Assembly: GCA_947184155.2 (NCBI GenBank)
Contig: CAMXCT020001826.1
Span: forward strand, 16,001-80,000
Source: Cladocopium goreaui
Lineage: Eukaryota; Sar; Dinophyceae; Suessiales; Symbiodiniaceae
DNA: 64,000 bases
Reading direction: 5' to 3'
The position numbers and the translations under genes are program-made. A model generated the notes under the pieces. That model was not told where the DNA came from. It worked only from the letters and a program-made list of their open reading frames with translations, and made no database searches. Within the stretch, counting starts at the first letter, position 1; every line of letters starts with the position of its first letter. Positions 33,867-45,148 of this stretch are shown piece by piece.

Positions 33867-33917
<51 letters not shown>

Positions 33918-33960
33918 ATCTATCCATCCATCCATCCATCCATCCATCCATCTATCTGTC
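33748..33960 (-). repeat. (CTAT)n microsatellite field
   Basis: The complement of a GATA field, with gatc, ctct, tttc and atcc sub-blocks. Confidence 0.95.
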
Positions 33961-34079
33961 GAGAATTCGTCAACTCTTGAATTTGATAACATCAAAAACG
34001 AATCAATTCTGCAAGGCTTCCTCTATTTTTAAAGTTAGCAACATCAAAAACAAAACCATTCTGCAAGACTTCCTTCAAT

Positions 34080-34740
34080 AATGGAAAGCTGGGTGCAGAG
34101 CTGACGGCCTGGTACCAATGCGTTTTGCGTTTTTTCCAGCCCATGTCTCTAAAGTATTGCGCCTGCCACGAAAAAGTGAAGCCGGTTCATACGAAGTGCT
34201 GCACCTGTCACGCAAAATCATCTTAGCAAACCTGAAGATCTCATGCTCCAAAATGCAGCCCGGCCCCTGTCAGGAAATCTCCGCCCTGATCTCCTAACTT
34301 ATCTAACTCATGTGTCTCTTGTACTGCGCCTGCCACGCGAGATGCATCTTGCCAGATCTTCTTCAAATGTCCCACGCCTGCCATCGTTTTTGAAACTGCT
34401 ACAAAACCACCGCGTTTTGCTCACTTTTGACAAGGTGCGCCTGCCACGCAAAACGACATCTGAACGTCCAAAAGTTCTCCGTACCCCACAGTTTTTTACA
34501 CTTTTGACTTCGAAATGTGCTGCGCGCTACAACGGTGCGCATTTTTTCGACATCGCAACTTCTAAAAGTGCCCCCAAGCTGAGGTGTTTCACGCATTTTC
34601 ACTTGGAGATGCGCTTCGCGCCACAACGGCGTGCACTTTTTCGACATCTCAACTTCCAAAAGTGCTCCGAACGTGAGGTGCATTTAGCTTTTTCACTTGC
34701 AAATGCGCTTCGCGCCACAACGGCGTGCACTTTTTCATGG
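34080..34740 (-). repeat. composite dispersed repeat, copy 3, right part (inverted)
   Basis: Reads on the minus strand as the right half of the composite: three ~94 bp array units (cores near 34515, 34610 and 34705), the aaaacgtgaggg-type block, then four tgcgcctgccacg-type motifs, which are the complement of cgtggcaggcgca. The left end lies 2.7 kb away at 37505-37735. Confidence 0.82.
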
Positions 34741-34794
34741 AGGGCTATTTATTTTTGGATTTTTTTCGCGGCAGGTTTTGGATTTTTTTGGGGG

Positions 34795-35110
34795 TTCCTG
34801 GTTCTCTGCTTTTCTGCTTCTCTGCTTTTCTGCTTCTCTGCTTTTCTGCTTCTCTGCTTTTTGCTTTCCCTGCTTCTCTGCTTTTCCTGCGTTCCTGCTT
34901 TTCTGCTTCTTGCTTTTCCTGCTTCTTTGCTTTTCTGCTTCTCTGTTTTCCCTGCCTCTCTGCTTTTGTACTTCTGTGCCTTTCTACTTCTACTATTCTA
35001 CTTTTTCTTTTCTTCAGTCATGTGTTTTTGCTGCTCTACTTCCTGCTCCTTTGCTTCTTTGCTTCCTGTCTTTACTGCCTCTTTGTTTTTCATTTTCTTT
35101 TGCTTTATTC
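34795..35110 (+). repeat. TTCTGCTTCTCTG pyrimidine-rich repeat
   Basis: Irregular units of tgcttctctgcttttc. The Phe/Leu/Cys/Ser ORFs here resemble membrane proteins but arise from the repeat in all three frames. Confidence 0.85.
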
Positions 35111-35234
35111 TGTTCTGTTTGTATCCTGAATGAAACCCTAGAGAGACTCTAGGTGAAACCCACAGACACCCTACATTAAAACCTAAATTACTTTCCTTCG
35201 TGTGATCCCCACCATGACATTTATACATTTTGTT

Positions 35235-35362
35235 ACTGGCAAATCTTCTGGCATTCTATTTGACATACCTTCTGGCATTCTATCTGGCATATCTTCTCAC
35301 ATTCTATCTGACATTCTATCTGACATTCTATCTGGCATATCTTCTGGCATTCTATCTGGCTT
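35235..35362 (+). repeat. CATTCTATCTG 11-12 bp repeat
   Basis: Units such as cattctatctgacattctat and ggcatatcttct, about ten in all. Confidence 0.85.
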
Positions 35363-35364
35363 TT

Positions 35365-35572
35365 GAGGTCCAGCGGTGCGCACTGAACTCGGAAGGCCCC
35401 AGGTTGAGGTCCAGCGGTGCGCACTGAGCTCGGCAGGTCCCAGGTTGAGGTCCAGCGGTGCACACTGAGCTAGGAAGGTCCCGAGTCCCAGGTTGAGGTC
35501 CAGCGGTGCGCACTGAGCTGGGAAGGTCCCAGGTTGAGGTCCAGCAGTGCGCACTGAGCTCCGAAGTTGGCG
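35365..35572 (+). repeat. ~38-45 bp minisatellite, 5 copies
   Basis: Each unit holds gaggtccagcggtgcgcact and gagctcggaaggtcccaggt. Spacing changes by small indels (about 38-45 bases). Confidence 0.88.
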
Positions 35573-35629
35573 AAGAGCTTGGCCAAGAGTTGGCAAGGCA
35601 ACAGTAGACGTGGAAGTGGAGGCAGAGGT

Positions 35630-35700
35630 GGTAGAAGAGGAGGAGGACGCGGAGGAGGAGAAGGAGGAGGAAGGAGGAGGAGGAAGAGGAGAAGAACAAC
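35630..35700 (+). repeat. (GGA)n purine run
   Basis: gaggagga-type trinucleotides, about 70 bases. Confidence 0.85.
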
Positions 35701-35739
35701 TCTGATAAAATCTAACAACCCTCACCTGGCAGGTGGGGA

Positions 35740-37255
35740 ATGAACCCTAAAGAAACCATAAATGAAACCCTAAAGAAACTTTAAATGACACCCTACATGA
35801 CATCCCAAAGAAACCCTGAACAACACTCTGAAAATATTAAAAGAACCTTAACTGACACCTTGCTGAAACCCTAAAGAAAACCTACATGAAACCCTAAATT
35901 GAAACCGAAACGAAACCCTGAATCAAACCCTAAAGAAACCCTGAAGAAACCCTAAATGGCACCTTAAATGAAACCCTAAAGGAACCCTAAAGGAACCCAC
36001 TTGAACGTTTAGAAACCGTGAAAAAAATCTTGATAAGAAACCCTGGAATGAAACCCTAAATTGAAACCCTAAATTGAAACGAATTGAAACCCTAAAGAAA
36101 CCTTTAATGAAACCCTAAAGAAACCCTAAATGAAACCCTAAAGAAACCTTTGCTGAGAGCCTAAATGAAACCCAAACTGAAACCCTAAATGAAACCCTAC
36201 TTGAAACCCTAAGCGAAAACCTTAAACGAAACCCTAAAGAAACCCTAAATGACACCCTAAATGAAACCCCAAAGGAACCCTAAAGGAACCCACTTGAACG
36301 TTTAGAAACCGTGAAAAGAAATGCTGATAAGAAACACTGGAATAAAACCCTAAAGAAAGCTTAAACGAACTCCTGAATGAAATCCTAAATTGAAACCCTA
36401 AATTGAAACCTTAAATGAAACCCTAAAGAAACTCTAAATGAATCCCTAAAGAAACCTTAAATGAGACCCTAAATGAAACCCAAACTGAAACCCTAAAGAA
36501 ACACTAAATGAAACCCTAAGGAAAACTCTAAACGAAACCCTAAATGACACCCTAAATGAATTCTAAATGAAACCCTAAAGAAACCTTAAATGAGACCCTA
36601 AATGAAACCCAAACTGAAACCCTAAAGAAACCCTAAATGAAACCTTAAGCAAAACCCTAAACGAAACCCTAAAGGAACCCTAAATGACACCCGAAATGAA
36701 ACCGTAAATGAAGCCCTAAAGGAACCCTAAAGGAACCCACTTGAACGTTTAGAAACCGTGAAAAAAAATCCTGATAAGAAACCCTGGAATGAAACCCTAA
36801 ATTGAAACCTTAAATGAAACCCTAAAGAAACTCTAAATGAATCCCTAAATGACACCCTAAATGAAACCCTAGAGAAGCCCTAAAGAAACTTTACATGAAA
36901 CCCTAAAGAAAACTTAAATATAAATGAGACCCTGAATGAAACCCAAACTGAAACCCCAAATAAACCCTACATGAAACCCTAAAGAAGCCCTAAAGAAACC
37001 CATTTGAACGTTTAGAACTCCTGATATGAAACCCTGATAAGAGACCCTACATGAAACCGGAAAAAACCCTAAGTGAAACTCTAAAGAAACCTGAACCCCA
37101 AAGAAACCCTAAAGAAACCCTAAATGAAACCCTCAATGAAACCCCAAATGAAACCCCAAGTGAAGCCCTAAATAAAACCCTTAATGAAACCTTACATGAA
37201 ACCTTAAATGACACCCTAAATGAAAGCTTAAAGAACCCTCAAGAGACCCACGTGA
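35740..37255 (+). repeat. degenerate telomere-like array (AAACCCTAAATG)n
   Basis: Mostly 12-15 bp units of the form gaaaccctaaa plus tga, aga or gga; most contain the heptamer CCCTAAA, the complement of TTTAGGG, the plant-type telomere repeat also reported for dinoflagellates. A longer segment with gaacgtttagaaaccgtgaa recurs near 36005, 36297 and 36740 and in altered form near 37010 and 37253, so there is a higher-order layer. Confidence 0.9.
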
Positions 37256-37261
37256 ACGTTT

Positions 37262-37465
37262 GAAGCACCAAAATGCAGCAAATACCATGCAAATGAGAGG
37301 TTGAAATGCCAAAATATGACAAATACCATGCAAAATGGAAGGCGTACATGGCCAAATGTATCAAATACCATGCAAAATGCAAAGTGACCATCCCAAAATG
37401 CAGCAAATACCATGCAAAACGACAGGTTCTAGTTCCAAACTGTTGCAAATACAAGGCAAATGGTA
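37262..37465 (+). repeat. 42 bp minisatellite, 5 copies
   Basis: caaataccatgcaaaatg recurs at 37279, 37320, 37362, 37404 and 37446, a 41-42 bp period. Because 42 is a multiple of three, the + frame keeps a 14-residue unit (KCxKYHAK core) without stops, and the minus frame also stays open. Confidence 0.85.
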
Positions 37466-37504
37466 CCGGGAAAGAAAGCCAAAAAAAAATCCAAAACCTG
37501 AGGC

Positions 37505-37735
37505 AAAAACAAAAAAACAAAAACTTTTCGACCCTCCGGACACAAATCATTGGAAAAACACAGTGTTTCGCGGCTTTCCTACCTTTTCGCGCACCTGGAT
37601 CTTCTTTCTTCTCACTTTTTCTCTTTTTGATATTCTTTTTTCTTCTCTTGTCTTCTCTGGCTCTTCCCATCTCCGCTTTTCATGTGTCCATACTGTCGGA
37701 GGTTTGACTTCTAAACTTGCTTCGACTCTACAAAT
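37505..37735 (-). repeat. composite dispersed repeat, copy 3, left part (inverted)
   Basis: The reverse complement matches 22092-22310 closely: the gcgcgaaaaggtaggaaag block, the tttttccaatgatttgtg block and tccggagggtcgaaaag, then a pyrimidine version of the purine stretch, then a decayed terminal hairpin at about 37694-37722. Confidence 0.8.
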
Positions 37736-38002
37736 ATAGTAGTTTGATTTGTGTGTTCCTTTCATTGTGCGCTTTCAGTGGCGGTTGCCAGGAGCATAAA
37801 CGTCTTTTGAAGCTCCAGGAGGAACAAAGAGTACAGAGATGTGCACCAGCAATCAGCGCTTGACCTCATGGAACAGTATAGAACAGTGAAGGTGTTGGTA
37901 GAACCTTTCATGAATGAAAGTCTACCACTGTAATTACCATGATCTCTACTGTCAAGGAAGGCTTGAAGGTTGCTAATGTTGCTGATGCCCAACATTCGGC
38001 AG

Positions 38003-40777
38003 AATTACCAATGAAGAAGTGGAACGTGTCGCCATTGGACTTCAGGACAGTCGGGCTGCGAAGAGCCTGATTGAGTTGGAGAGTCACATCAAAGAAGAGG
38101 AAGAGACGTTGGAAGAGATACAGAAGAATTCAGCCGCCCATCTGATTTCGATTGATTTCGCACTGGGGAAGTGCAGGGTTGTCCCATTGCAGACGAAGAA
38201 AGTTTGACGATAGAAGAAAGTTGGTGATGGTGGTGAAATTGTGCCCCATGCCCGAATTGGTCAAAATATGCGATTGGCACGCATGAAAGGGTCAGATTTG
38301 GTTGGGTAATGAATTAATTTTCCATAGGCAGAGTTGAATGTTGCCTGAAATATCAAAGATCACAGATGATTACAGCAAGTGGAATGGAAGAGATGGGATA
38401 CCAAGCATTTGTGGTTTCTGAGGCCGGGCTCATTGATGAGTTGCTCCTTGGATCGCATGAACTAATGTTTCAGTTGATGGATGTTAACCAATGATCTTCC
38501 ACCCGCCATGCATGGATGATCATGGATGCTGTCGGTCGGCTTAACTTCCCGGTTGAAGCAGAGGTTCGGTACGCTGTCACTTGAAACCATGCAAAGGTGC
38601 CTCCAACAGGCTTAGGACGCTGCAAACTGCTTACGATTTGCCCCTTGCATCCCCTTGCCTAGCTCCGTGTTTTAGCCAAGGAGTCAACGAAAGATTGATG
38701 TTCGAAATGCGTGCTGCTGGCAAGTCGTCGCCTTGCTCGTCAAATTCGCACCATGTCCCTGACACCTTGCTTTGCCCACTTTGTCCCCACTTCTTTGGGT
38801 TGCCGGCTTCAGAATCTTCAGAACTTTACAACATCTGCAGTTGAAAGCGTAGTCTTGGAGCCCAAAATCAGAACATGACACCTAGGGGTTTTGAGCATCT
38901 TCGAGCAATTTGTAAGGGGCCAAGGTTAAAGGTCGATTTTTTTTTCAAACAGAGCATGCATTTTGGCCACCAGTGCTTGCCAGGGAGACGGAATTGAGTA
39001 AGCTGCGGAAAGAGCTGTCGTCTGCCAGGGCACCTAAATGCGGTGGACCATGGTGGACCATGGTGGACTCTGGGACTCTGGATCTGGATATGACAGGCAA
39101 ACAGGCATTGACATCATTGACAGGCAAGTTGTTTGATGGCAGGCTCGAGAGACCTCAATCGTTTCAAATCGTCGCCTCTGCGGAGCGCTCAGGTTCTTGA
39201 GACCTTCAATGAGACCAAGGAGGATGATGAGAAGGTTACCAAATTGATCCAAATTCTGTGAATTTTGAAGATGAAGATCAATTTAACATAACTTAATATT
39301 GGATAATTGGATAGCAAACTGTTGAATCATGTGAATATTCGAAGGTTTTGAAGATGTTGGGGGTCTTCCAGGATATGTTTGGAGCGTTAATCCTTCCAAA
39401 TCATCTTGGTACACGTTTTGCTGAAAGATGTCCAAAGGGTCATGAAGCTGTAGAAGGTTATACTAGTAGCTAGCCATACGTGGATTTGCACATATTTGCA
39501 CGACAGTTGAAAGTGGAGCTTGAAGAAAACAGCCGCCAACTGAAAGAGGCAGGGGGCGGATCCATGATCGACCTGAGAGATGCCGATGTCGCCGATGCCC
39601 AATTTCCTTTCGCTTGATCCCCTTCTCTCAGACTCTCAGTATACTGAGACTGCAAATCTAGAGTCTTTAAGTCTTTAAGTGCATAAACGACTTTACATTG
39701 ACAAATTGGTATTGGTTCAGGACTTTATTTCCACTCTGGACTACAGCCTGATAGATCTGATTTCTGATGAATTTTTGCTGATCTCTGTTGCTCAAAAGTT
39801 GTCGCGTTTTGACCACCGCAGTGTTGAACTGTCACGCAGTTTTTTGCTCTCCTCATAAGCCCCATGTTCTCGCCCACTAGTGGGTTCAAGTCAACAGTAC
39901 AAAGGTCTACAAAGCTCAATGCCACTGAAGCCTGCAAAGCATACTTTCATGTGATTCACAGAATGTCAAAACCACCTGAACTCCAACCACTGGAAGCACT
40001 GGAAGCATTGATGACAGCACAAGTGCTGCGTTTCTGGGCTTAGTGCTGCTGTTCGCATGGCGGATATCACTCTCCTAGCTGAAGCCGCGAGCTGTTTGAG
40101 TGATGCAGTGCAAGCTCCTGCGGTAGATTTAGAGGAGCACAATGAAATCACACGAAATCACATGAAATCTAGTTTGTTTATCTTTGTTTGCAAGCTGTGG
40201 ATCAAGCTCTGGGTCAAGCTCTGGAGGGGATCAGTGGATGCATACACTGCGCATACTGGATGCATGGCAATCAGATGAATTCCTGTCCTATGTTGTCCTG
40301 GATATGTTCTCAAGTTGTCAAAATGCAGGATTCTTTGGACAAACTCAAGAAAGCTTTGGTCTTGATCAATCGGGCCGATGAAGTCTCTGGGCCAACGCAG
40401 CCCAGAAGATTCTCGGCCATAAGGTTCCATGCTGTCGGGGTCTAGAGTTGTCTGGAAACAGAACGAAAGCAACAAACACACAGGGCTTGTTGCAACGCAT
40501 GATGTTTTTGAGAAACACTTGTTTGAATACAAAGACCAGACATGACAGACATGTTAAAATATGTTAGAAACATTCCCTTCACTTATGATGATTTTTAAGC
40601 ATTTGTGAGTCGTCAGCAGCTCTTTGCGCTGGCTGCATGCGCAAACGAGGCTTGGAATCCATGCTGCTTCGTGGTTTCCAGTCTTTAGCATCTTATGTTC
40701 TCCAAGATGGAGAAGAAGCCAATGACCTCAAGAGGGCAGAAGCACACTTCAATGCTGCATTGAAGCTTGGACGCGTG
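38003..40777 (+). CDS. multi-exon gene with coiled-coil segments (approximate exons)
   Basis: A series of + strand segments with splice-like borders and charged heptad-type sequence. About 38003-38150: ITNEEVERVAIGLQDSRAAK and then a KEEEETLEEIQKN run. 38974-39029: LARETELSKLRKELSSAR, ending at a GC donor. 39507-39600: LKVELEENSRQLKEA and then an acidic tail. About 40070-40137: EAASCLSDAVQAPAVDLEE. 40329-40383: DSLDKLKKALVLINRADE after AATGCAG. About 40665-40777: YVLQDGEEANDLKRAEAHFN, which resembles the start of a TPR helix. Introns would be 300-900 bases. Taken together these suggest a helical coiled-coil protein that may have TPRs. The pieces have not been joined in phase and some may belong to other genes. 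Confidence 0.35.
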
Positions 40778-40889
40778 TGCATTTGGTTTTGGCCCAACCT
40801 TTGCACACTAAGTATTACAATGTATTACATAGTATTACACATTTGCTCATCTTTGGAATTCCCAAATGTCGTTTCAATGCTCTCTTGAA

Positions 40890-41299
40890 ACCTCCCGGCA
40901 CCCAGGAAGGATAGCTCATCTTCCCCCCGTGCACGGTTTGGCAAAGCAGTCCTCAGCGCACACCGGGGCAACTGGCAAACAGCCTTAAAATCCTTTCGTG
41001 AGGCTGGATATGCTGGATATGCTGGATTCAGTTCATTGATTCAACATGATTCCACTGAATCCTCTGAGGACGCAGCTGGAGACGGATAGATTTTCACATG
41101 CCTCCACCATGCAGTAATTAGGTGACGTAAATTCACCGTGTGATAAATGAATCAAATCTAGAAAGAAACCAAGTTTCTTTAGCCGCTCAAAGCAGGAACT
41201 GTTTTTCTCCGTTTTTTTCCAAGGGATCTTGAAAATGTCGCGTCGAGGTGTTGATGCGCGCCGCCCCACATAAGCCCACTGACGGAGTGCGCATGGCCA
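40890..41299. other. no gene seen
   Basis: Unique sequence. A 106-codon minus ORF (41033-41353) overlaps the start of the local duplication and has no supporting features. Confidence 0.35.
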
Positions 41300-41339
41300 T
41301 TCATATTTAAGGGCTGCCGCCCCTGCCGCCGACCCCGGA

Positions 41340-41650
41340 AGAATGCAAACCAAATTGGCCTAAAAACTCTTCGGTGCTTCGCACCTTGAGGCTTTCGACC
41401 TTTTTCCTATGTTTATTGTTGTGAAATATATTTGATAGGTTTGAATTTTCATTTGTAAATGGGTTTTTCATTTGGGTGCATGTTAATATTATGATCCTAT
41501 GGTTTTATGGGTTCATGGATCTAAGTAACTGTATAATAGTTAGATATACATATATATATATTATATACACGATATTTTTGGCCCTATTATTATACAGCTA
41601 GTGTTGCGCCGCACAGGTGCATGGTTGCGCCGCACAGGTGCATGATATTT
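41340..41650 (+). repeat. local duplication, copy A
   Basis: Shares with 42188-42580 the blocks aaccaaattggc, cttcggtgcttcgcacct, ttatacagctagtg and a double gttgcgccgcacaggtgcat. Internal sequence between the blocks differs. Confidence 0.8.
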
Positions 41651-41734
41651 TATCAAAGTATAGGGGGCCCTGTTTTTTTTTTAATCCCCCACCTTGTTTT
41701 TTTGACCCCCCCCCGTGTTTTTTTGACCCCTCAT

Positions 41735-42175
41735 GAATGAAATCCTAAATGAAACTCTAAAGAAACTTTCAAGAAACCCACATGAATGTTTGAAAACCTT
41801 GACAAAATTTTCTGATAAGAAATCCTACACAAAACCCTAAATTAAACCCTAAATGAAACCTGAAAGAATCCCTAAATCAAACCCTACATGAAACCCGACA
41901 GAAACCCAAAAGAAACCCGACATAAAACCCTTAAGAGATGTAAATCTCCAGAGAATCCCTACATGAAACCCTAATTCTTTTGTTTTATTCTCTCTTGTTT
42001 GTATCCGAAATGAAATTTTAAAGACCCTAGGTGAAACCCAAAGAAACCCTAAAGAATTGCTGCTAAGAAACCCGTACATAAAGAAATCATAAATTGGTTA
42101 AAGAAACCATAAATGAAAGCCGAACGAAACTTTGAATGAAACCGTAAATGGCATCCTAAAGAGAGCCTAGGATCG
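41735..42175 (+). repeat. second telomere-like degenerate array
   Basis: Units like those at 35.7-37.3 kb (gaaaccctaaatgaaac) with a diverged copy of the gtttgaaaaccttgac segment. More decayed than the first array. It lies between the two copies of the local duplication. Confidence 0.82.
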
Positions 42176-42187
42176 GCAATGAATCAA

Positions 42188-42580
42188 ACCAAATTGGCAG
42201 AAATATGCTTCGTTGCTTCGCACCTTTAGGCGTTCGACCCTTTTCTTATGAATATGATTCAGGTATCCTGAATTCAGGTATCCTATGCAATGAGCATTGT
42301 TGGTGTCCAAAAAAGATATGGGAAAATACGATGGCTCGACATGCTTGGACATCGTATTTTCTCAGATCATTTTTGGTTTCTACTTATTATTGCAGAATTC
42401 CTTTCTTATCAGTCGTTTAGGTGTCCAAGTGTCCAAGTTTGTCCAAAGTCTTGTCCAGATACTGCTTCCGCTTTGTTGCATGAGGCCCGGAAAATACGGG
42501 TGAAACAAGTAGTTTGGCCCTATGATTATACAGATAGTGTTTGCGCCGCACAGGTGCATGGTTGCGCCGCACAGGTGCAA
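42188..42580 (+). repeat. local duplication, copy B
   Basis: Second copy of the 41340-41650 sequence, about 850-930 bases downstream. It ends where the TGCAA field begins. Confidence 0.8.
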
Positions 42581-43855
42581 TGTAATGCAATGAAATGTCA
42601 TGCAATGCAATGCAATGCAGTGAAATGTAATGCAATGCAATGTAATGTAATGCAATGTAATGCCATGCAATGCAATGCAATGTAATGGAATGCAATGCAA
42701 TGCAATGTAATGCAATGCAATGCGATGCAATGTAAGGCAATCTAATGCAATGCGATGCAATGCAATGCAATGCAGTGAAATGTAATGCAATGCAATGCAA
42801 TGCAATGTAATGCAATGCAATGTACTGCAATGCAATGTAATGTAGTGCAATGTAATGCAATGCAATGTAATGGAATGCAATGCAATGCAATGTAATGCAA
42901 CGCAATGCGATGCAATGTAAGGCAATCTAATGCAATGCAATGCGATGCAATGCAATGCAATGCAGTGAAATGTAATGCAATGCAATGTAATGCAATGCAA
43001 TGTAATGCAATGCGATGCAATGCAATGCGATGCAATGTAAGGCAATCTAATGCAATGCGATGCAATGCAATGCAATGCAGTGAAATGTAATGCAATGCAA
43101 TGCAATGTAATGCAATGCAATGTACTGCAATGCAATGCAATGTAATGTAGTGCAATGTAATGCAATGCAATGTAATGGAATGCAATGCAATGCAATGCGA
43201 TGCAATGCGATGCAATGTAAGGCAATCAAATGCAATGCGATGCAATGTAATGCAATGCAATGAAATGCAATGTAATGCAATGCAATGCGATGCAATGCAA
43301 TGTACTGTAATGCAATGCAATGCAATGCAATGTAATGTAATGTAATGCAATGTAATGCAATGCAATGCAATGCAATGTAATGCAATGTAATGCAATGAAA
43401 TGCAATGCAATGTAATGCAATGCGATGCAATGTAAGGCAATCTAATGCAATGCGATGCGATGCAATGCAATGCAATGTACTGCAATGCAATGTAATGCAA
43501 TGCAAAGTAATGTAATGCAATGTAATGCAATGAAATGCAATGCAATGCAATGCAATGTACTGCAATGCAATGCAATGTAATGTAATGCAATGTAATGCAA
43601 TGCAATGCAATGCAATGTAATGCAATGAAATGCAATGCAATGTAATGCGATGCAATGCAATGCAATGTACTGCAATGCAATGTAATGCGATGCAATGCAA
43701 TGCAAAGTACTGCAATGCAATGCAATGCAATGCAAAGTAATGTAATGCAATGTAATGCAATGAAATGCAATGCAATGCAATGCGATGCAATGTAAGGCAA
43801 TGTAGTGCAATGCAATGCAATGCGATGCAATGTAATGCAATGTAATGCCATCCGG
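42570..43855 (+). repeat. (TGCAA)n pentanucleotide field, 1.3 kb
   Basis: Mostly aatgc pentamers with aatgt, gatgc, agtgt and aaggc variants. The variant string gatgcaatgtaaggcaatct recurs near 42722, 42908, 43028, 43203 and 43424, giving a higher-order repeat of irregular length. Long ORFs of His/Cys/Ile/Ala/Leu on the minus strand are artefacts. Confidence 0.95.
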
Positions 43856-43859
43856 CGGC

Positions 43860-44645
43860 TCAGTGCTGGACAAGTTCCACAAGGACCGGACAGGGATGAG
43901 TAGTCTCCTTTTCATGTGCAGCCACAGCGTATCCCGATCACCGTGTGACAGTTTACAAAATTTGAGTTTTCGAGAGTTGCAACGTTCCGCTTCGAGATCA
44001 TGTTTATTTCACAGGAATTATAACACTTGAAACAACGCTGCAACTTCTGCCAATAGATGTAGACGCGGGATCGCGCACTTTTTCTGGGCATGCAACATGG
44101 GTACACGCTTAAGACACACATTTTCCACATCAACTATTCACTTAGCTTGGACTTCGTGTATTTGCAATTTGACGTGGACAAATTATGCTACTCAATGATG
44201 CTCTATATTATAGCCACTAAAACATGAAAACGGGCACAGACAAGAGGGAACATTCTTGTAAAGCTTCGTCCGTGAGAGTCTCATGACTGCGGAAAGCGAG
44301 AATGGTCTCGAAACCTCTTCACTATGTCTCTTTGGCAGCTTCTTGTCTGAGAATTTAGGGGAAACACCTTTCAATCCGCTCGTTTATCGTCATTTTCACG
44401 ATTGACATGGCTATTGGGGGATACCCCAGAGGCCCAGATCCTTAAATCAGTGGCCCTCCTTTCGCACGGGCAGAAACTGAGATGTTTCAGACCTTTCCAG
44501 TCATTCTTGGGTGAGATCTGAAATGTTTGGTGATTATATACAAACCAAACATTTTTCTCACCATCTTATAAACAATAATAAGAACATATATCCACTGGGA
44601 TTGATGGAGCCACAGCCGGGATCAGGTTCTAAGGGCGACAACAGC
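43860..44645. other. no supported gene
   Basis: Unique AT-leaning DNA. ORFs of 60-76 codons lack features. Confidence 0.35.
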
Positions 44646-44648
44646 CGA

Positions 44649-44741
44649 ATCCTTGGAGTTGTTGTTCTCTCGCCCTGGAGTGTCTGCCACCTACAGCTCC
44701 TTGGAATGGCAGCGATGGTACCAGGAATGGGTTACGATTGA
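44649..44741 (+). CDS. exon-like segment upstream of the flavoprotein exons
   Basis: After a CAG the frame reads ESLELLFSRPGVSATYSSLE and then WQRWYQEWVTIE, ending before GTGCGA, a possible GT donor. It does not match the flavoprotein family, and may belong to another gene or an N-terminal domain. Confidence 0.28.
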   Translation: MLGVVVLSPWSVCHLQLLGMAAMVPGMGYD

Positions 44742-45148
44742 GGTGCGAATGGACACCAACTTGGTATCTTTTGATCATTTTGGATGGTGCCTACCATCAA
44801 CTATTTTAGGGATAATTTTGACGATACTCAGATACTCAGTTACTCAGTGTCCTTTCTCGCGAATCAGACCAGCTTGGCCCCCATTTCATCCGGCAATAAT
44901 GATTGTTTGTTTGGATTTCTGGGCCAATAAATATCAAACATAGGAAGGAATCATCGCTTGTATATAAATTTGTCAGATCATAAATATATTGGGGATCAGT
45001 ATGAATATATTATACATGATTATACAATGTTTGTAACATTTGATTTTTATAGATTCACATTCTGGGGATCACTGTCTCTATAAATGTTGCCAACTTCCCT
45101 TCACCAATCAGATCCTGATTTTAGGACGTAGCCACCGTAGCCACTGTC

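Larger units (their letters stand above)
34772..37500. mobile_element. 2.7 kb insertion with 18 bp perfect inverted ends, carrying telomere-like repeats
   Basis: The left end caggttttggattttttt (34772-34789) and right end aaaaaaatccaaaacctg (37483-37500) are exact reverse complements. The block separates the two halves of composite copy 3, which in copies 1 and 2 are only about 70 bases apart. Inside are a ttctgcttctctg-type block, a ~45 bp array, a purine run, about 1.5 kb of CCCTAAA-bearing repeats and a 42 bp array. No transposase ORF is present. An alternative is two separate insertions of one A/T-rich repeat in opposite orientation. Confidence 0.5.

Noticed and set aside
34243-35152. Apparent multi-spanning membrane protein (296 codons, Phe/Leu/Cys)
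   Set aside because: The N-part is composite repeat and the C-part is the ttctgctt pyrimidine repeat; all three frames give similar hydrophobic strings.
42380-43915. Long minus-strand His/Cys/Ile/Ala ORFs (up to 369 codons)
   Set aside because: Products of the TGCAA pentanucleotide repeat.
45134-45143. Spliced-leader relic accgtagcca before an ATG
   Set aside because: Only ten bases match and the rest of the leader (TTTTGGCTCAAG) is absent; a nearby gtagccac duplication explains part of it.
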